Below are positions 35,385 through 48,166 of a DNA stretch of 64,000 nucleotides, one piece after another; positions within the stretch are counted from its first letter, which is position 1; every line of letters begins with the position of its first letter. Location of the stretch: positions 16,210,830 to 16,274,829 of the forward strand of contig CALNVZ010003426.1 of the NCBI GenBank assembly GCA_940671915.1. Direction: 5' to 3'. The notes below the pieces were generated by a model. That model searched no databases, was not told the DNA's origin, and was given only the letters and a program-made list of their open reading frames with translations. The DNA comes from Paracentrotus lividus. Its lineage: Eukaryota > Echinodermata > Echinoidea > Camarodonta > Echinidae. Position numbers and translations under genes: made by a program.

Positions 35385-36085
35385 AAGAGGGGGGGGGAGT
35401 GAAAGAAAGAAGGGGTATCATGTGAAAAGTAAAAAGTGCATAAATGACAGAAAGATAGAGATTTAGATTGCTACACAAGGAAGAAGGATGATGCAAATTA
35501 AGATAGGTGATCATCACCTTTTTTTACTGCCAATTTATGTGATCAGCTTTTTTGTAAACGTTCATAACTTTCCTATTGCATGTATTATGTGGTTTCTGTT
35601 ATAACCCTGTTTCTCTAATTTTCTTTATTGCAATACACACCATTTTGAATAAATTTCTCTTGACAGATTTTAATTTAATGTTCAAAATAGGAGTTCATAT
35701 TTATTCAGTTTAATAATTTGTTCACAATAAGTATTTCATATATTTATTTAATCATGCAGGTACATGTAGATAATACATTGTATGCTCACAAAATATAAAT
35801 AATTATTGAAGGCAGAGTTGATATATTTTTTGCCTTTAATCACCATATGTACGTCAGTGCACTGTATAGGAATATATTATTACATGAAAGTTTTCATTTT
35901 AAGATATTTATCGTGTGGTATGAATAGAATTGTTATTGTCTGATCTTCCTGAAATAAATTTTTCCTTACTAACCTTTGATAGTGTTAAATGTTTAAACTT
36001 CACACATATTTCATAAATTATTCAACGAAATCCCTTCAACAATTTCTGTAATTTGGCTTTAAGTGGGGATGTTTTTAAAGGGTGC

Positions 36086-36175
36086 TTTTTAACCTGCTGG
36101 AGAAGAGCTGATATGGCTATAACATTCATTCCCATAGACTTCAGTCTAAGAATATTCGGGTTCAGTTCAACACGT
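36086..36175. mobile_element. Relative of the TTTAACC MITE at 25777
   Basis: TTTTAACCTGCTGGAGAAGA through CCCATAGACTTCAGTCTAAG to ATATTCGGGTTCAGTTC matches the reverse complement of 25783-25869 over about 85 bases. It explains the small open frames seen on both strands here. Confidence 0.55.
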
Positions 36176-37946
36176 TCATCATTCTTGATACTACCATCGG
36201 AGAATAAAAAAATAAACATTAAAAAACAATACTGAAATTTGAATTATGAAGTTTTTTTATCATGAATGGCTTACTTTCTGGGTTATATCAAACTATTTCA
36301 ATTAACTTTTCACCAACGAACGTAGAGGGCGACAACAGCTTCGCTCTGCTTCGCGTGTTGCTCTAAGGAAGGCCAACTGCCTACACGCATTCAGCTGACA
36401 TTCGCGCACACTTTTGTAGGCATGCCAACAAAACCAAACGCAGATTCAATACTATGACAAATTGACAGCAATGTGAAGACAACATTAGTTATTATAGCAA
36501 GATGTGATACAAATTAGTACTTTTAAAAATGGATTTTGTGAGATCTAAATATGTACAAAATAAATTCATATTTTTAACCTTACAAATGACATTTTAAAAA
36601 TCTGCAATCTTTATCAAGTAATAATTTGTTGTTATCAGCGATTTTACCAGGTTGCTACTTTCAGATGGTTTTTGCCGTGACGTTTTTGTGACCCTCGCGT
36701 TGCATTTCGGTATAGTCACAAGCCGCCCAAAGTCTTGCTCAGCTGTTCGCTGTGCTCAACTTGTACTGGTCGCGTAGGCAGCGCGTATAGCTAGCTTGCT
36801 AAAGGCGCAGTGCAGCTAAGACGCTTTGACCACTAGTTCAGTTGATGTGCAGTCCTTGCCAATAGCTTTATTTTCATTTTATAATACAAAAATTTATCTT
36901 TATTTTTAGATTTTTTTTCACATGTAAAAATGTATGTTGGTAGTTTAAATATATTGTTACATGAAATAAAATTGGATGTATTTTCAAATAAGTAAATTAT
37001 ATTTATAAAAATCTGTATCTGTTTGTCCGTTGGCAAATCTACAAAGTTCGGTAAAAGCCGCCCAAAGTTTTTTCTTGGTCACAAAATATCAACGCAGTTG
37101 TCTTTCCTTAGTGCAACTGGCGAAGCTGTTGAGGCCCTCAACGTTTGTTGCTTTTCACCCTAAAAATTTTATGAATAACAGTGTGGCAGTAAAATATAAT
37201 TTTCTAAAATGAGAAACAAATAAAAATGATTGCACATATAGGAAATGAAAGGCAACTATAATAATAATCATATAATAATAGTCATTATGTGCCATGTCTG
37301 TCACAAATAGCACAAATGGTGCTATATCATACCATATCAATTTAGCAATGGTGAAGACCATAACAATATAATGTTTTGTAAAGCATAAAACAGATGGCGA
37401 CAAGTTGTTTTCTAATATTTAAAAGTTATGTTCTTTGGCTGATTGCGAATTAAATTCATTTGAAGCATATTTGATAGTGTATATGATTTGTGCATTCAAG
37501 ACAACTGCTCATTAGGATCAAACTAGTTGTCTACACTTCAGAAGTACAAGTACAGTCTAGTCCCATTATTACAGACACAGATACGAGATACACAATGTAT
37601 CTTTATAACAAAGACAAAGCCTATGGCTATCATTGTTATTAGTTTCCTGACTATGTATCAATATCGTTAAAGAACCCACTGCACTATTCGTGAAAGAGAA
37701 GGGGGAAACCCCGGTGTAGTGGTCCACCTGCACACCCCGATCAATTATATCGTGAGGAGAGACCAACTGGTTACAGTAATTAAGTATGCTTTTCGCCTCC
37801 CGGGCACTGGTGACGCCAAAACAAATGATAAAAATAATAATAATAATACAGGATCTCAGAAGGCCTACATGCAGTGGCAGAGATAGCATGAATTTCTATT
37901 GTTAGAGGAGGGGAGATAATCTATTTATTGTCTCCCACTAATATAG

Positions 37947-38110
37947 ATATATTGACTGCTTTGAGGGGCATGGCGGTTTCTAGACTGCTCAAGGGAAATT
38001 CTGCATCTGCTATAACCCAAGACCGCAGGTCGCGGGTTATGGCAGATTCGGAAGTTCCTGAGAGCAGTCTAGAAACGACCATGTCCCGAAAATAAACGCA
38101 GTCAATATAT
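37947..38110. mobile_element. 164-bp palindromic element
   Basis: Starts ATATATTGACTGCTTTGAGG and ends with its near-inverse (CGCAGTCAATATAT). The inner arms share CATGGCGGTTTCTAGACTGC and TCTGC(C/T)ATAACCC, giving a long hairpin centred near 38030. Confidence 0.75.
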
Positions 38111-38787
38111 CGTTTATATGCCGAAAAACAAGGGGATCTAAAAATAACATACATGGTCTAATTTAGACTAACTAACTAAATTAGCGACCAAATCGTGCTG
38201 CAAATTATGGCATCTGAAATCATCGCATCGCGTAAAGCAGCCTTATGCACGTAAACAAATGGGGATCGCACTATGCCCGTTGCTGAGGGGTATCCAGGGT
38301 GGCAACGGGCATAAATCCAAGTACTATTGACCGATGAGATGTTTTGGGGGCATGGTTGAAGACATGACCAAGCTTTTGACCAATCAGAGGACAGGATTAT
38401 GCAACATTCTTAAAGTGAGGTATATAACAACAGATGTATGCAGATCTATGCCACTGCCTATATGAAAATCTTTTCTTGTGACGGAAGGCTTTAGATCATT
38501 TTGTAAAAAATGTGTTTTCGTCAAGAAGTATCAACTTTTGATTTATAAAAAAAAATTAAACCTCCCTCGATGGTCACTATTAGAAAAGCAAAATGTAATC
38601 TGCCTTTGTGCCTTCATGCTTCATACATAAAAGAAATGCATGTTACAGAACCTGTTTAGAAAGGCAACCTGCCAACAGTGTTCACATTTTCTGTTTCCCT
38701 GGTGGTCTGAATAAACAGGTTTGATCTTATCATGTTAATTTACAATGTAATTAGTTATCAATAAAATATATTCAGAGAAATAACCTA

Positions 38788-38947
38788 CAGTCCACTCCTG
38801 TTACAAGAAAGTGCTCGGGAACAAGCCAAGTAAATACTTTGTTATACCAAAATAAACACATGTGCAAATATTTGAAATCGTGACTGGGAGAGCTGCCTTG
38901 GAATAACTAAATCTTGTTACTGCGCTAATTATACCAGGAGTGGACTG
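38788..38947. mobile_element. Pogo-like MITE, CAGTCCA family, copy 4
   Basis: Left CAGTCCACTCCTGTTACAAG and right ATTATACCAGGAGTGGACTG are inverted repeats flanked by TA (38786-38787 and 38948-38949). It is the cleanest copy of the family and ends 34 bp past the TMEM183 stop codon, probably within that gene's 3' UTR. Confidence 0.8.
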
Positions 38948-38981
38948 TATTCTTGAATCCCTGAGCTCACAAATGCTTGAT

Positions 38982-41900
38982 TCATAGTCCTTCCCAGGCA
39001 TTATTCTCCCTCAGGTTAGCAGCATTCTCTGCAACTGCTTTATCAATGAACCTCTTAGAGCTCTCTTTGAACTGAGGGTGCCACCAATGCAAGACATCCA
39101 CCTTCAGGACGGGATCAAGGAAGAACGTCACAATGCTCGATTTGACGCAAAAACCTCTACGGTCCTTTCGTCCAAACTCCAGCTTGACCCGATGATAACG
39201 CATGTTCCTGCTGACGCATACCGAAGACCTCACCAACTGTAGCCCCATGATCTTTGCAGAAGGCACATCCTGAAAGTGTTCGCAGTGGACGCGGAGGATA
39301 CACTCCCCGCGGTTGTCGTTCGCGAAGATGTTGGGATCGTAGCAGAAACCAGGATGTGGTAGGTTGGTGTCTTTAATGTAATGGCGAAGCTTCATGAAAT
39401 GCGTAAAGTGATGACCGATCTTGCCGTTGGACCATGTGTACAGGCAGGTAAAGTCGGTGACAGCCTCCGGTGATGATCGACCTTCTCCAACAGGAGATGG
39501 CGCACTTAGCGAAAGTCTGTAAGGTTCGTGTAGGAAGTACAGAGCACGGATGACGAAAGCGCGGAGGCCACGTGGATGTTCGCTTCCCCTTGACTGTAGG
39601 TATGGAGGAAGGGTAGTACTGGAGTTGATGAATCTGTAAGACAACAGAAAAAGAACTTTAAAATATAAGGCTTGTCATGAAAAGATCACAAAAATCATGA
39701 AATTATGCCCCTCGAATTTCCCACACTAGGCTTAAATTGTAAAAGATAACAATGTATATGTATAATTTATGCAAAAATATTTTCTCATACGGTATGCCTT
39801 TCATGTTCTGGATTTTTTTAGCCACTCATTACAATTCAAAAGAAATTTTTGACAGAATTGCAGCTTATTCATGCTGTTGATTATCATAATCATCATCTCC
39901 ATAATAATGTGACGATGATGATCAAACTAAAGATTTTTTTTTCCCATTAAAAATATTTTAATGTGCAGGCCACACCAATGAAATGTATCTGCTGAAAGAG
40001 ATTGACTTTGCTCCGCTAACCCAGAGACAAACACAATTTCCAAAGGTCAAAACTAATCACTTTCTGATCCTCAAATTAGCACCAATTATATTTGAATTAT
40101 ACTTAGAAAAAAAACTACAACCTATAAAACAATTAACTGGTACTCAAAGACACTTTGTCGATGAAGATAACAAAATGCATCAACAAAAAAAAATTTCTGA
40201 AAGTAATGTTACCATTTTCTTTCAAATTTCTAATCAAGAGATTTAAATGATTATTTTCATTCAAATTCTTTTTATTGAAGGAACGTTTGATATACTTAAC
40301 CAGAAAAGTTAATTTTTGCTTCTTCTACTAATGTATATAAGTGATTCTTCACACTGTTCTGGTTTCAAAGATAATCGATGCTAAAGTGTCACTAAAAAAC
40401 GAGGCATTTACATGTATAGGGTAAATGGGAGGAAGGGTTTCAAGCTCACCTGTTATATAACTTCTTCCAGAATGATGCAGTCCTCGTGATTCCATAGGCT
40501 GCCTTGCAGAGGCAGGCATAGGTACCGATATCCTCCGGGCGGATGTAATCAGCTAAGATGTACCACAGGTCGTTGGGATACACCCTACCCTCATCGGTCG
40601 CAGGAGGCTTCTTTTTGTTCTTCTTCTTGGAAGCTGTTACACAATAAATACAATTTATGATATCATTCTAGGAGAACTATATTGCTCTTCTGAAATTGCT
40701 TTTTGTTGATAGCTTTTTTAATGAAATCACACTCAGGAGAGTTAATCATTGCTCTCGAGCCATTTTCTAAAATGAAGCCCTAGTACATGTAGCAGCAATT
40801 ACAATAAAATACATTCAAATTCATCTCCACCTACCTCAGTATCTAAAATATCACTGTCCAAATTATTATTTTGGTACACAACAGCCGTGGCTCAATCACA
40901 GTTATGTACATGTAGGCTTAATTTGAACTGTAGGACCCAGATCAATACAGGTTTGCTTGAGTGCAAATCAATAAATTTCAGGAGTTAAAATTTGGAAACC
41001 CCCATGTTTACCATGGACCTATGAATGTCAAACTCTGGGTTAAACCAGGAGACAATAATTGTTAATTGACCAGAGGCAGTATTTTTTATAAGGCTTAATA
41101 ACAGTACCTAAACTTACCTTTCTTTCCTCTCTGATTCACAATATCATCATCATCTTCCTCATCATCCTCGTCCTCATCATGCCTTCGATGAGATGAATAG
41201 CTTGCATCCGTCTCAAAGTCTGACAGGTCTTTCTCGTCCCAGTCACGTTCATCCCATGCAAGATCTTCATCCTCCTTCATCTCTTTCTCTTCAATCTGTG
41301 AGTCTGCTTCCTGCGTTGTAAGTTTACTCTTCAACTGTGACTTGGGCTCTTTGCACAAGTCAGCAATCTTCACTGTGAGAAAAATAGAATTTTCACATCC
41401 AATTTAAAGCCAAGTTAATATGCCACAGAAGCAGAAGCCTTGAATAGTATCCCGTTGCCTTAAGTTCTGAAGACACAATCCTGTTCTGAAATGTACATGC
41501 AATTGTGGCCGGAGCAAATGCCACGTTTTTTTATTTTTATTTTTTGAATTTACATTGCAATTGCCATTGTGGAATCACACTGAGATATGGTACTCCCAAA
41601 GTAGAGATAAACAGATGAAACATGCATTGCATACGGCCATGCGTTTTGAGTTGGGCCCTTAAAAAGGTGGAGTTGTGACATCTGCTCCTCAAATATGATT
41701 TTGTTTATTGATTTACTTAAAAACTATACAAGCTATATAGCTGAATTTGGTCTTAAATTAAAGCTCTCATGTAGGGCAACAAAATACTTTTTTTTTTTTA
41801 ATGTAAAAATTTCAACATTGTCTGTTAATTAACTGTTAATTAACGAGAGTCAGGGGTGGAGGAGGAGCCGCGCAGGAGGAGCCGCGCAGCAAATATGGTA

Positions 41901-44423
41901 CATGTGCTGTAAAACAGAGTTAAGTCATGTTCAGAGATGGATTTAAAAAAAATTGAAATGCATTCAACCTTCTGAAACACTTACAACATGTAATTTAGCT
42001 TGTTTAAGATCCATAAAAGTAGTTATAAACAGTTTAGTGTTGTACATTGTAGTAAATTGTGACTGTACATGTACTATATGAATGACAGTTTCTTTACAGC
42101 TAAAGGGTTCTTATATAGGACATTATGGTTCATAATGTTTACCAAGATAAATGGACTTTCACATTTCTGTACTACTTTACTACTTCTATCTGCCTTACCA
42201 ACTTATATAGGATCCTTCATTACATATCTTGTATCTTAAACAGCGAGTAACAATACTTAGAACACGGCAACAAGGTACATTTTCTTAAAAAATTGAAATT
42301 TTTGAAGTCATCTTTCCAGCCTGGAGCAAAATGCGGTAAACTCTCCCAGGGTATAGAAAGTTATACATGTTTGGAAAGCTCTAAATGTGACAAGTTCAAA
42401 TCTGCAGTAAATAATGTTGTAGGGTAAGCAGTATTTTTTTTGCAATTTTTTTCCAAAGCCACCTTTTTTCATGAATTTTTCAGGCTTTAAGATTCATAAC
42501 CTTTCAAGGGCGCCACCTATATTAATTTTAAGTGCATTTCTGAACTCCTCAGACATTCAGCTTCCAGAAAATGTATACTTTTGTGGGGTTAAGATAAATT
42601 TTTAAAAAGTTACTGCCACTTTCATGGAAATGTGCACGATTAGTACAAATTTTGAGTGTGTCACACAACATGGGCCCAACTTAAAACGCATGGCCATACA
42701 TAAATAAATTGCCAAATACATGATACAATTACATCGGCAATTCCTTCATTCTAAACACTTACTCTTGTCATACTTGATGTGATATGCTTTTTTGCTGATT
42801 CTTGAGGGTAGCTTTGTCGCAGGATTGTCAGCAAAATCACCAAGCTTAATATCTGTAGGAAATGTTGATGGATACAAACAAATACAGTTCATATTCATGA
42901 TATTCATTTCAATACTCATCCGCTAAACTACAGATGTTTTTACTCGCACACAGTATTCTGAACCTTTATCAGATGTGAACACGTCTGCACTGCACCTCAA
43001 CAGTACGACAATACACCAGACGGTGGCCTGTACTTAAAAGAAGAAGAGAGCAATAAAAACAAATCCTTTATATTTTGAGGGTATTACTTATTATCATGCC
43101 ATAATCTAATGTAACATTTTAAAAAAAGTTTGCATTTATATTGATCACTGGAACAAGTCAAGTGAAAAGAGTGTGAAAGACTTGTGATTGATACTGGAGA
43201 GATGATTTGTATTTATTCCATAAAAATTAATTTCAAAATCATAAATGAAATAGATCTATATTATACTTCCGGTTATAGTTGCCAGACGACCATTCAGAAG
43301 TGATGAACACAAGACAAGGTACATGTACAAAGCATTAGTCTAGAAACTACAACAATACGCTCAATGTCAATTATCAAGACCATATTTAGGAATTTTAATT
43401 CATAAATATTTAAAAATGGTCATATATTTAAAAATGGTCATAGATCTAGACTTCAACTCAAGTAAGTATAGAGACTAGACTTTTTAATTGACTACCAATA
43501 GACCATCATGGGTTAACCTAAATAATAAGTTAAGACTTTGACATTATCATCTTTTTAGTATACTGTCATCATTTCATTCCACTTTCTGGGAATTACCCAA
43601 AACTAGTCATCTGCACTGCCACCAAACTCACTCTTTAGGACGATGTCATGTTGTTGTTTTTTTTTTATTTTCTATATGGTCACCAGTCAAAAGTTTGACT
43701 ATTGTCACCAACATATATATTTTTTACATTTTGCTCATATTTTTTCCTTTTTAACTAGGTTATTTTTATCATTTTCTTTTAACTCTATTTACAATTTAGT
43801 TATTATATTCAGATAGTCTACCAAGTCTAGACTAGGCCTAATTTATAATTAACATATGTCCAGTTTTCCGGTCCCACCAGTTTATAAATATAAATAATGT
43901 AGATTTCTACCGTCCTGACAAACTCACTCGTGCACGTGCACGAGGGTTTCTCAAAAAAAAGAAATCAGTACAATTGCACTCTATTTCTAGCTCCTGCTCC
44001 CTCTCGCTTCTAACGTAAGTTCGATCGCATGAATGAATTGACCATGCATAAGTGTAAGTGGTTCGATCGTTTATTTATTTCCTCTTTTGTCTCACTCTCA
44101 GTCTCAGTCTCACTACTCGACTCACCTGTTTCACTTGCACCAAGACTAAAAAAAAAAAGAGTAACATTGACATCAGATCGAGAGTCTACCAGTTATGACT
44201 TGTCTACGGTCAACATAAATAGTATGTGGCAATATTGCAACAATAGTCAATACCAAAGGTCAGTGACAGTGTCGATTTCGTACGATATTGCGCAATCTTT
44301 TTTTTATGAAATGTACTAACACAAATAACCATACGTGGGACAACACTTACCGGCTTGGTTGAGATAGCCAGTGACAGATATTCGAGAGCTCTTTCCTTTT
44401 CTCTGTCCAGACCTTCGAGGCAT
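38982..44423 (-). CDS. TMEM183: TMEM183 orthologue (F-box-like protein), 417 aa
   Basis: Five exons in transcript order: 44423-44351, 42852-42763, 41372-41118, 40633-40450, 39633-38982. They total 1254 nt, in frame. The N-terminus (MPRRSGQRKGK, then GDFADNPATKLPSRISKKAY) resembles the basic start of vertebrate TMEM183. A long acidic stretch (residues about 80-120, poly-Asp/Glu) follows. Next is an F-box-like segment, about 155-200, with DLWYILADYIRPEDIGTYAC and ASFWKKLY. The C-terminal region contains MRYHRVKLEFG and FLDPVLKVDVLHWWHPQF, which match the family's closing motifs. Vertebrate forms are about 376 aa, so this one is slightly longer because of the acidic insert. Function is poorly known; an F-box adaptor role is inference. 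The segment aligning with the named transmembrane span is not hydrophobic here. An out-of-frame ATG lies a short way upstream of the chosen start. Confidence 0.92.
41635..42695. mobile_element. 1.06-kb DNA transposon copy 2 (GGCCATGCG ends, 4-bp target ATAC)
   Basis: Full-length relative of 26329-27396 in a TMEM183 intron. Ends are GGCCATGCGTTTTGAGTTGG and its inverted partner, with ATAC duplicated at 41631-41634 and 42696-42699. Different flanks but matching ends define the element exactly. A GGAGGAGCCGCGCA tandem pair lies near 41857-41889, as in copy 1. Confidence 0.85.
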
Positions 44424-45750
44424 TGCAAGCGATTCTCCAGTTTCCCATGTCCAATCTTTCACATCACCTTCAATTTTATCAGCACTAAACTAAAATTAAA
44501 TCATTAAAACAAAAATGAAGTGGGCAGGCCATAGCATAAAAGCCATTCGAATTCAGAAGCAGACATCGACAATGATCGATTTCGCTAGCTGCGCTGATTA
44601 TCGATTTTTTTTTGGGGAGCCCCGGGGGGGGGGGGGGGGTTGTTTTGTTTTGTTTTGATTTTTTTTTTTTTAATGGCAATTACATTTATATTTTTCTTTA
44701 TTTATGTGTCTTTATTTTGGACCCGGGATAACCAGACGAGAAATCTCATGTAGAAAAGAAGAGATTTTTTAAAAAAGAAATAATTTATCTTATCTTACCC
44801 CCCCCCCGGCCCCTCCCCTTATGGTATATGAACATCATCGTACTCATTGTTTTCATTGAGCCCCTCCACCTCCTACAACTGGGTTTACCTTTCAATCCCG
44901 GGCCCTTCAAATCAAGTTGGGTACGCCTGCATTCCAATCCCCACTCCTAATATTTACTGGGTATCCCCACCCATTTTGACTTGGCATTATGGGCTAAATT
45001 CTTCGTTTTTAGTAGGGCAGGAAACATACCCCCTATCGTGACCCGGTCTACCGTGGGGGTATATTTCATGGCATTATTTGGGAGAGGCCAACTCATTAGG
45101 TCAGGCTTAGAAAGTTTATGGAACGAAAGGCCCCCCCCCCCAAAAAAAAGGGTTCGAAATTATGTAGACACAGGCCTCCTGCAATCATATTGGAACGCCC
45201 TATCCGTTCCATTCCAAGCAAGCCATAATTTTCGTCCTTCTCTCTCTCTCTCTCTCTCTCTTTATCTCTCCAAAGTTGTGTCCTTATAATTATCAACACG
45301 AGATAGGCCTATGCAGCAAAAACTCCTGTCACACTATTTATTTATTTATTTATATATAGGGGGTGGTGGGGGAGGTTTACAACAACAACAAAAATGCAAA
45401 ATAAAATCAACACACAAACAAATGCGCACAAATACATTTTATTTTGATAAACTACGACGGACATCATCTCGAAAATATACTGTATACACGTACAAATCGC
45501 TCTCCGTCTTTGTACAATTTCTTTTAAGAAAGTATACTAAGCAATTTTAAGTAAAATGATGATTGCGCGATTCAGAACATTGTACTTTAATGGACCCCCC
45601 CCCCCCCTCAGACTCTGCCCATGATTACCGCTATACGCTACTGATTGGATCCTTATTACCCTAGCATTAGGGTTCCGGTCGACCCACACTTATTTTATGA
45701 ATATTGGGCGAAGGGGCTAGCAACGCGTTTAGAATTATAAGCACTATTTT
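44424..45750. other. Intergenic region, no gene recognised
   Basis: Between the TMEM183 start and the LINE 3' end. It has several homopolymer runs of G or C, a short CT tract at 45239-45262 and ATTT repeats near 45338-45352. The TMEM183 promoter should lie here, but no core element was clear. Confidence 0.5.
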
Positions 45751-45964
45751 TCTATTTCATTTCATTTCATATGAACATTTATTTCACAATCACAATTCAA
45801 AGAAAGGAGGCGAAATTCCCGAAAAGCAAGCATGCTTTGTAGTGGGTTCGCCCCGTAAAGAAAATACATTGTTACAGTAAGTAATAAAAACATTTAAATC
45901 AAGTACAAATATATATTGATTATAATAATATTGTGAATTTCTTAAAGTAAGTAATAAGTAAAGC

Positions 45965-46017
<53 letters not shown>

Positions 46018-48005
46018 AGAGAGAGAGAAGGAGAGAGAGAGAGAGGAGAGAGGAACCTGCCCAGGCCACGTGCTATAGATTATGAAAATACATATTACAA
46101 ACCTCAGATGGCTATAATACAAACAAGTTGCTGGAGTATACACTCGGATTTACAGATAAATAAATAAATAAATAAGTCATGTTGAAGGGACACCAAACTT
46201 GTTTGCAAACATCTACCTTATATAGAATTAAAGACGGAAAGTCAAGCGAATGGAAGGCATGTTACCATGCCATCCATGGAAATATGGATGAATATTGCAA
46301 TTTAACTCAAACATATTATACATTTCACTTGGTAACTGAATCATTTAGACTCTTGTAAACAAAAACACATTGTTTGAATCAATTAAGGTCACTATAAATT
46401 TTAACACTTTTAAGGATTTGAAAGAGAGTCAGTGTGTTGCTCTTGGTGGTTCATTTGAGATTATACGGATAATCTTCTTCTGCAGTTATTTGTACTACAA
46501 GTGTCTGGAGATAAGTTTGAATGGGTGTTCCCCCAGATAATGTTACAGTATGTTAAATAAGGGAGTATTAATGAACTATAGAGGATTCGTAGAGTATAAT
46601 GTGGTAAAAATGGCTTAATCTGTATATTATACCAATATTTTTAGACACTTTATTTTCAATTTTTCGATATGGTTCTTCCACAGTAATCTTTCATCGATAT
46701 AGACTCCAAGAAACTTAGTATTTTCTACTTTACATAGAATTTCATTATTCAATTTAATATCCAAGGAATCGTTATCAATAAAAATAGGTGAGTTGTGAAA
46801 GATCATGTAGTTACATTTTGCAAAATTTACAGACAGCTTATTTGCCATGAACCACTTATATATCTTTAACAAGTTCTTCGTTAGCATTTTTATACAATAA
46901 TTTCAAGTTTTATTTGAGTACAAAATGTTGGTATCATCAGCATAAAGAATAAATGAGAACAAACTGGAACTGAGATAAATATCATTAATATATAGGACAA
47001 ATAATAATGGTCCTAATAGGGATCCTTGTGGAACACACAGGTAATAGGTTGAAAGTCAGAAGTTTTGGAGAACGTACCTTGTGCACTGATTACGATTTTG
47101 TAATAACTCGTTGAATAATTTATGGGGGGTTCGCGGATACCATAATTGTTAAGTTTTTTAAGAAGAATATCATGGTTTATGGTATTCGAAAGCTTTTAAA
47201 AGATCGAGAAAAAATTCTATTGCATATCATTTTTTTCAAAGCATCCCACAATTTTATTTGTTAATGTAAGCAGAGCTGTAGATGTAGAATATTTTTTGCG
47301 AAAACCGAAATTGAGATTCAGAAAGAACATTATTTTTTTTCTAAAAAAGTGTAGGTTCTTTCATATATGATCCGTTCAAGCAGTTTTTGAAAATGTAGAT
47401 AAAACTGAAATCGGTCTGTAATTACTTAGTTACTTTTTATCGCCTCCTTATAAATTGGGGTAACTCTCGCTAAATTTCATTTTTGGGGAAATATACCTTT
47501 AGTAGCATAAAGCTTTAAAATATAACATAGGGGCTTGCTAATAAAGTTAATAACTTTTTTGATAATCTTGGGACTACATTCGTCTAAACCAGGTGCCTTT
47601 AATATTTTTAAATGATTGAACTATTTTACATATTTCATACTCGGACACTGGGTTTAAAAAAAGAGAATTAGGCAATGGATCTGGAAGGTAATTTACGAAA
47701 CTAGAATTAATACTTGCGTTAGTCTTCCTGGTCAAGGAAGGTCCTATATCTACATAAAATTTATTGAAAGAATCTGCAATGATACTATGATCTTTTGTAT
47801 TAATCCCATTACAATCTATCGGAATGTCAGGGTTTACCTTACCGTTTTTCTTAATAAGTGAATTAATGACGCGCCAGGTTCCCTTTATGTTATTTTTGTA
47901 CTTGTCAAATTGGGATTTGAAATAATCAGATTTTACTTTTTTAATAATTATATTAAGTTTATTGCGAAATTGCTTATATTTCACGTGATTAGTATTATCA
48001 ACATA
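45751..48005 (-). mobile_element. 5'-truncated, decayed non-LTR retrotransposon (LINE) with reverse transcriptase remnants
   Basis: Reading the minus strand, the upstream fragment (47984-47574) resembles the spacer between endonuclease and RT of CR1/L2/jockey-group LINEs (YKQFRNKLN, GTWRVINSLI). RT motifs follow: PQGSLLGPLLFVLYIND near 46983-47035 and the catalytic YADDTN at 46930-46944. Then comes the thumb-region block NKLSVNFAKCNYMIF...KFLGVYID at 46887-46627. Frameshifts and stops separate the pieces, so it is not functional. The 3' end carries a short ATGAA-type tandem tail (about 45755-45770), typical of this LINE group. The 5' truncation at about 48005 is normal for the class. A GA tract (45970-46052) lies inside the 3' region. 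Confidence 0.8.
45970..46052. repeat. (GA)n microsatellite inside the LINE 3' region
   Basis: GA tract of about 80 bases with AGAAG and AGGAG interruptions. Open frames over it are Ser-Leu artefacts. Confidence 0.9.
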
Positions 48006-48166
48006 AAAAGTGCCTACCGATCAAATCTTAGTAATGACAAAGTTTGAGAAGGCAATTGATACACGGGCATCAACAAAGTATCAGGAAAAAGCTAAAAATC
48101 TACAGGAGACTGAGATGCCATTTGATCAGCATTGCCTTGTCGCGATGATCTTAGACTTCCACCAAA

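Larger units (their letters stand above)
31377..38981. other. Intergenic region with repeats and no recognised gene
   Basis: Between the SR-gene 5' end and the TMEM183 stop. It contains the duplicated segment at 31766/32921, several MITEs, a GA tract, a dispersed repeat at 35050 and a hairpin at 37947. The SR promoter should lie within the first few kb, but no clear core element was seen. Confidence 0.6.

Noticed and set aside
36022..36219. 65-aa minus-strand frame as a gene
   Set aside because: Much of it overlaps a short dispersed repeat also found at 25777-25869; no domain or splice support.
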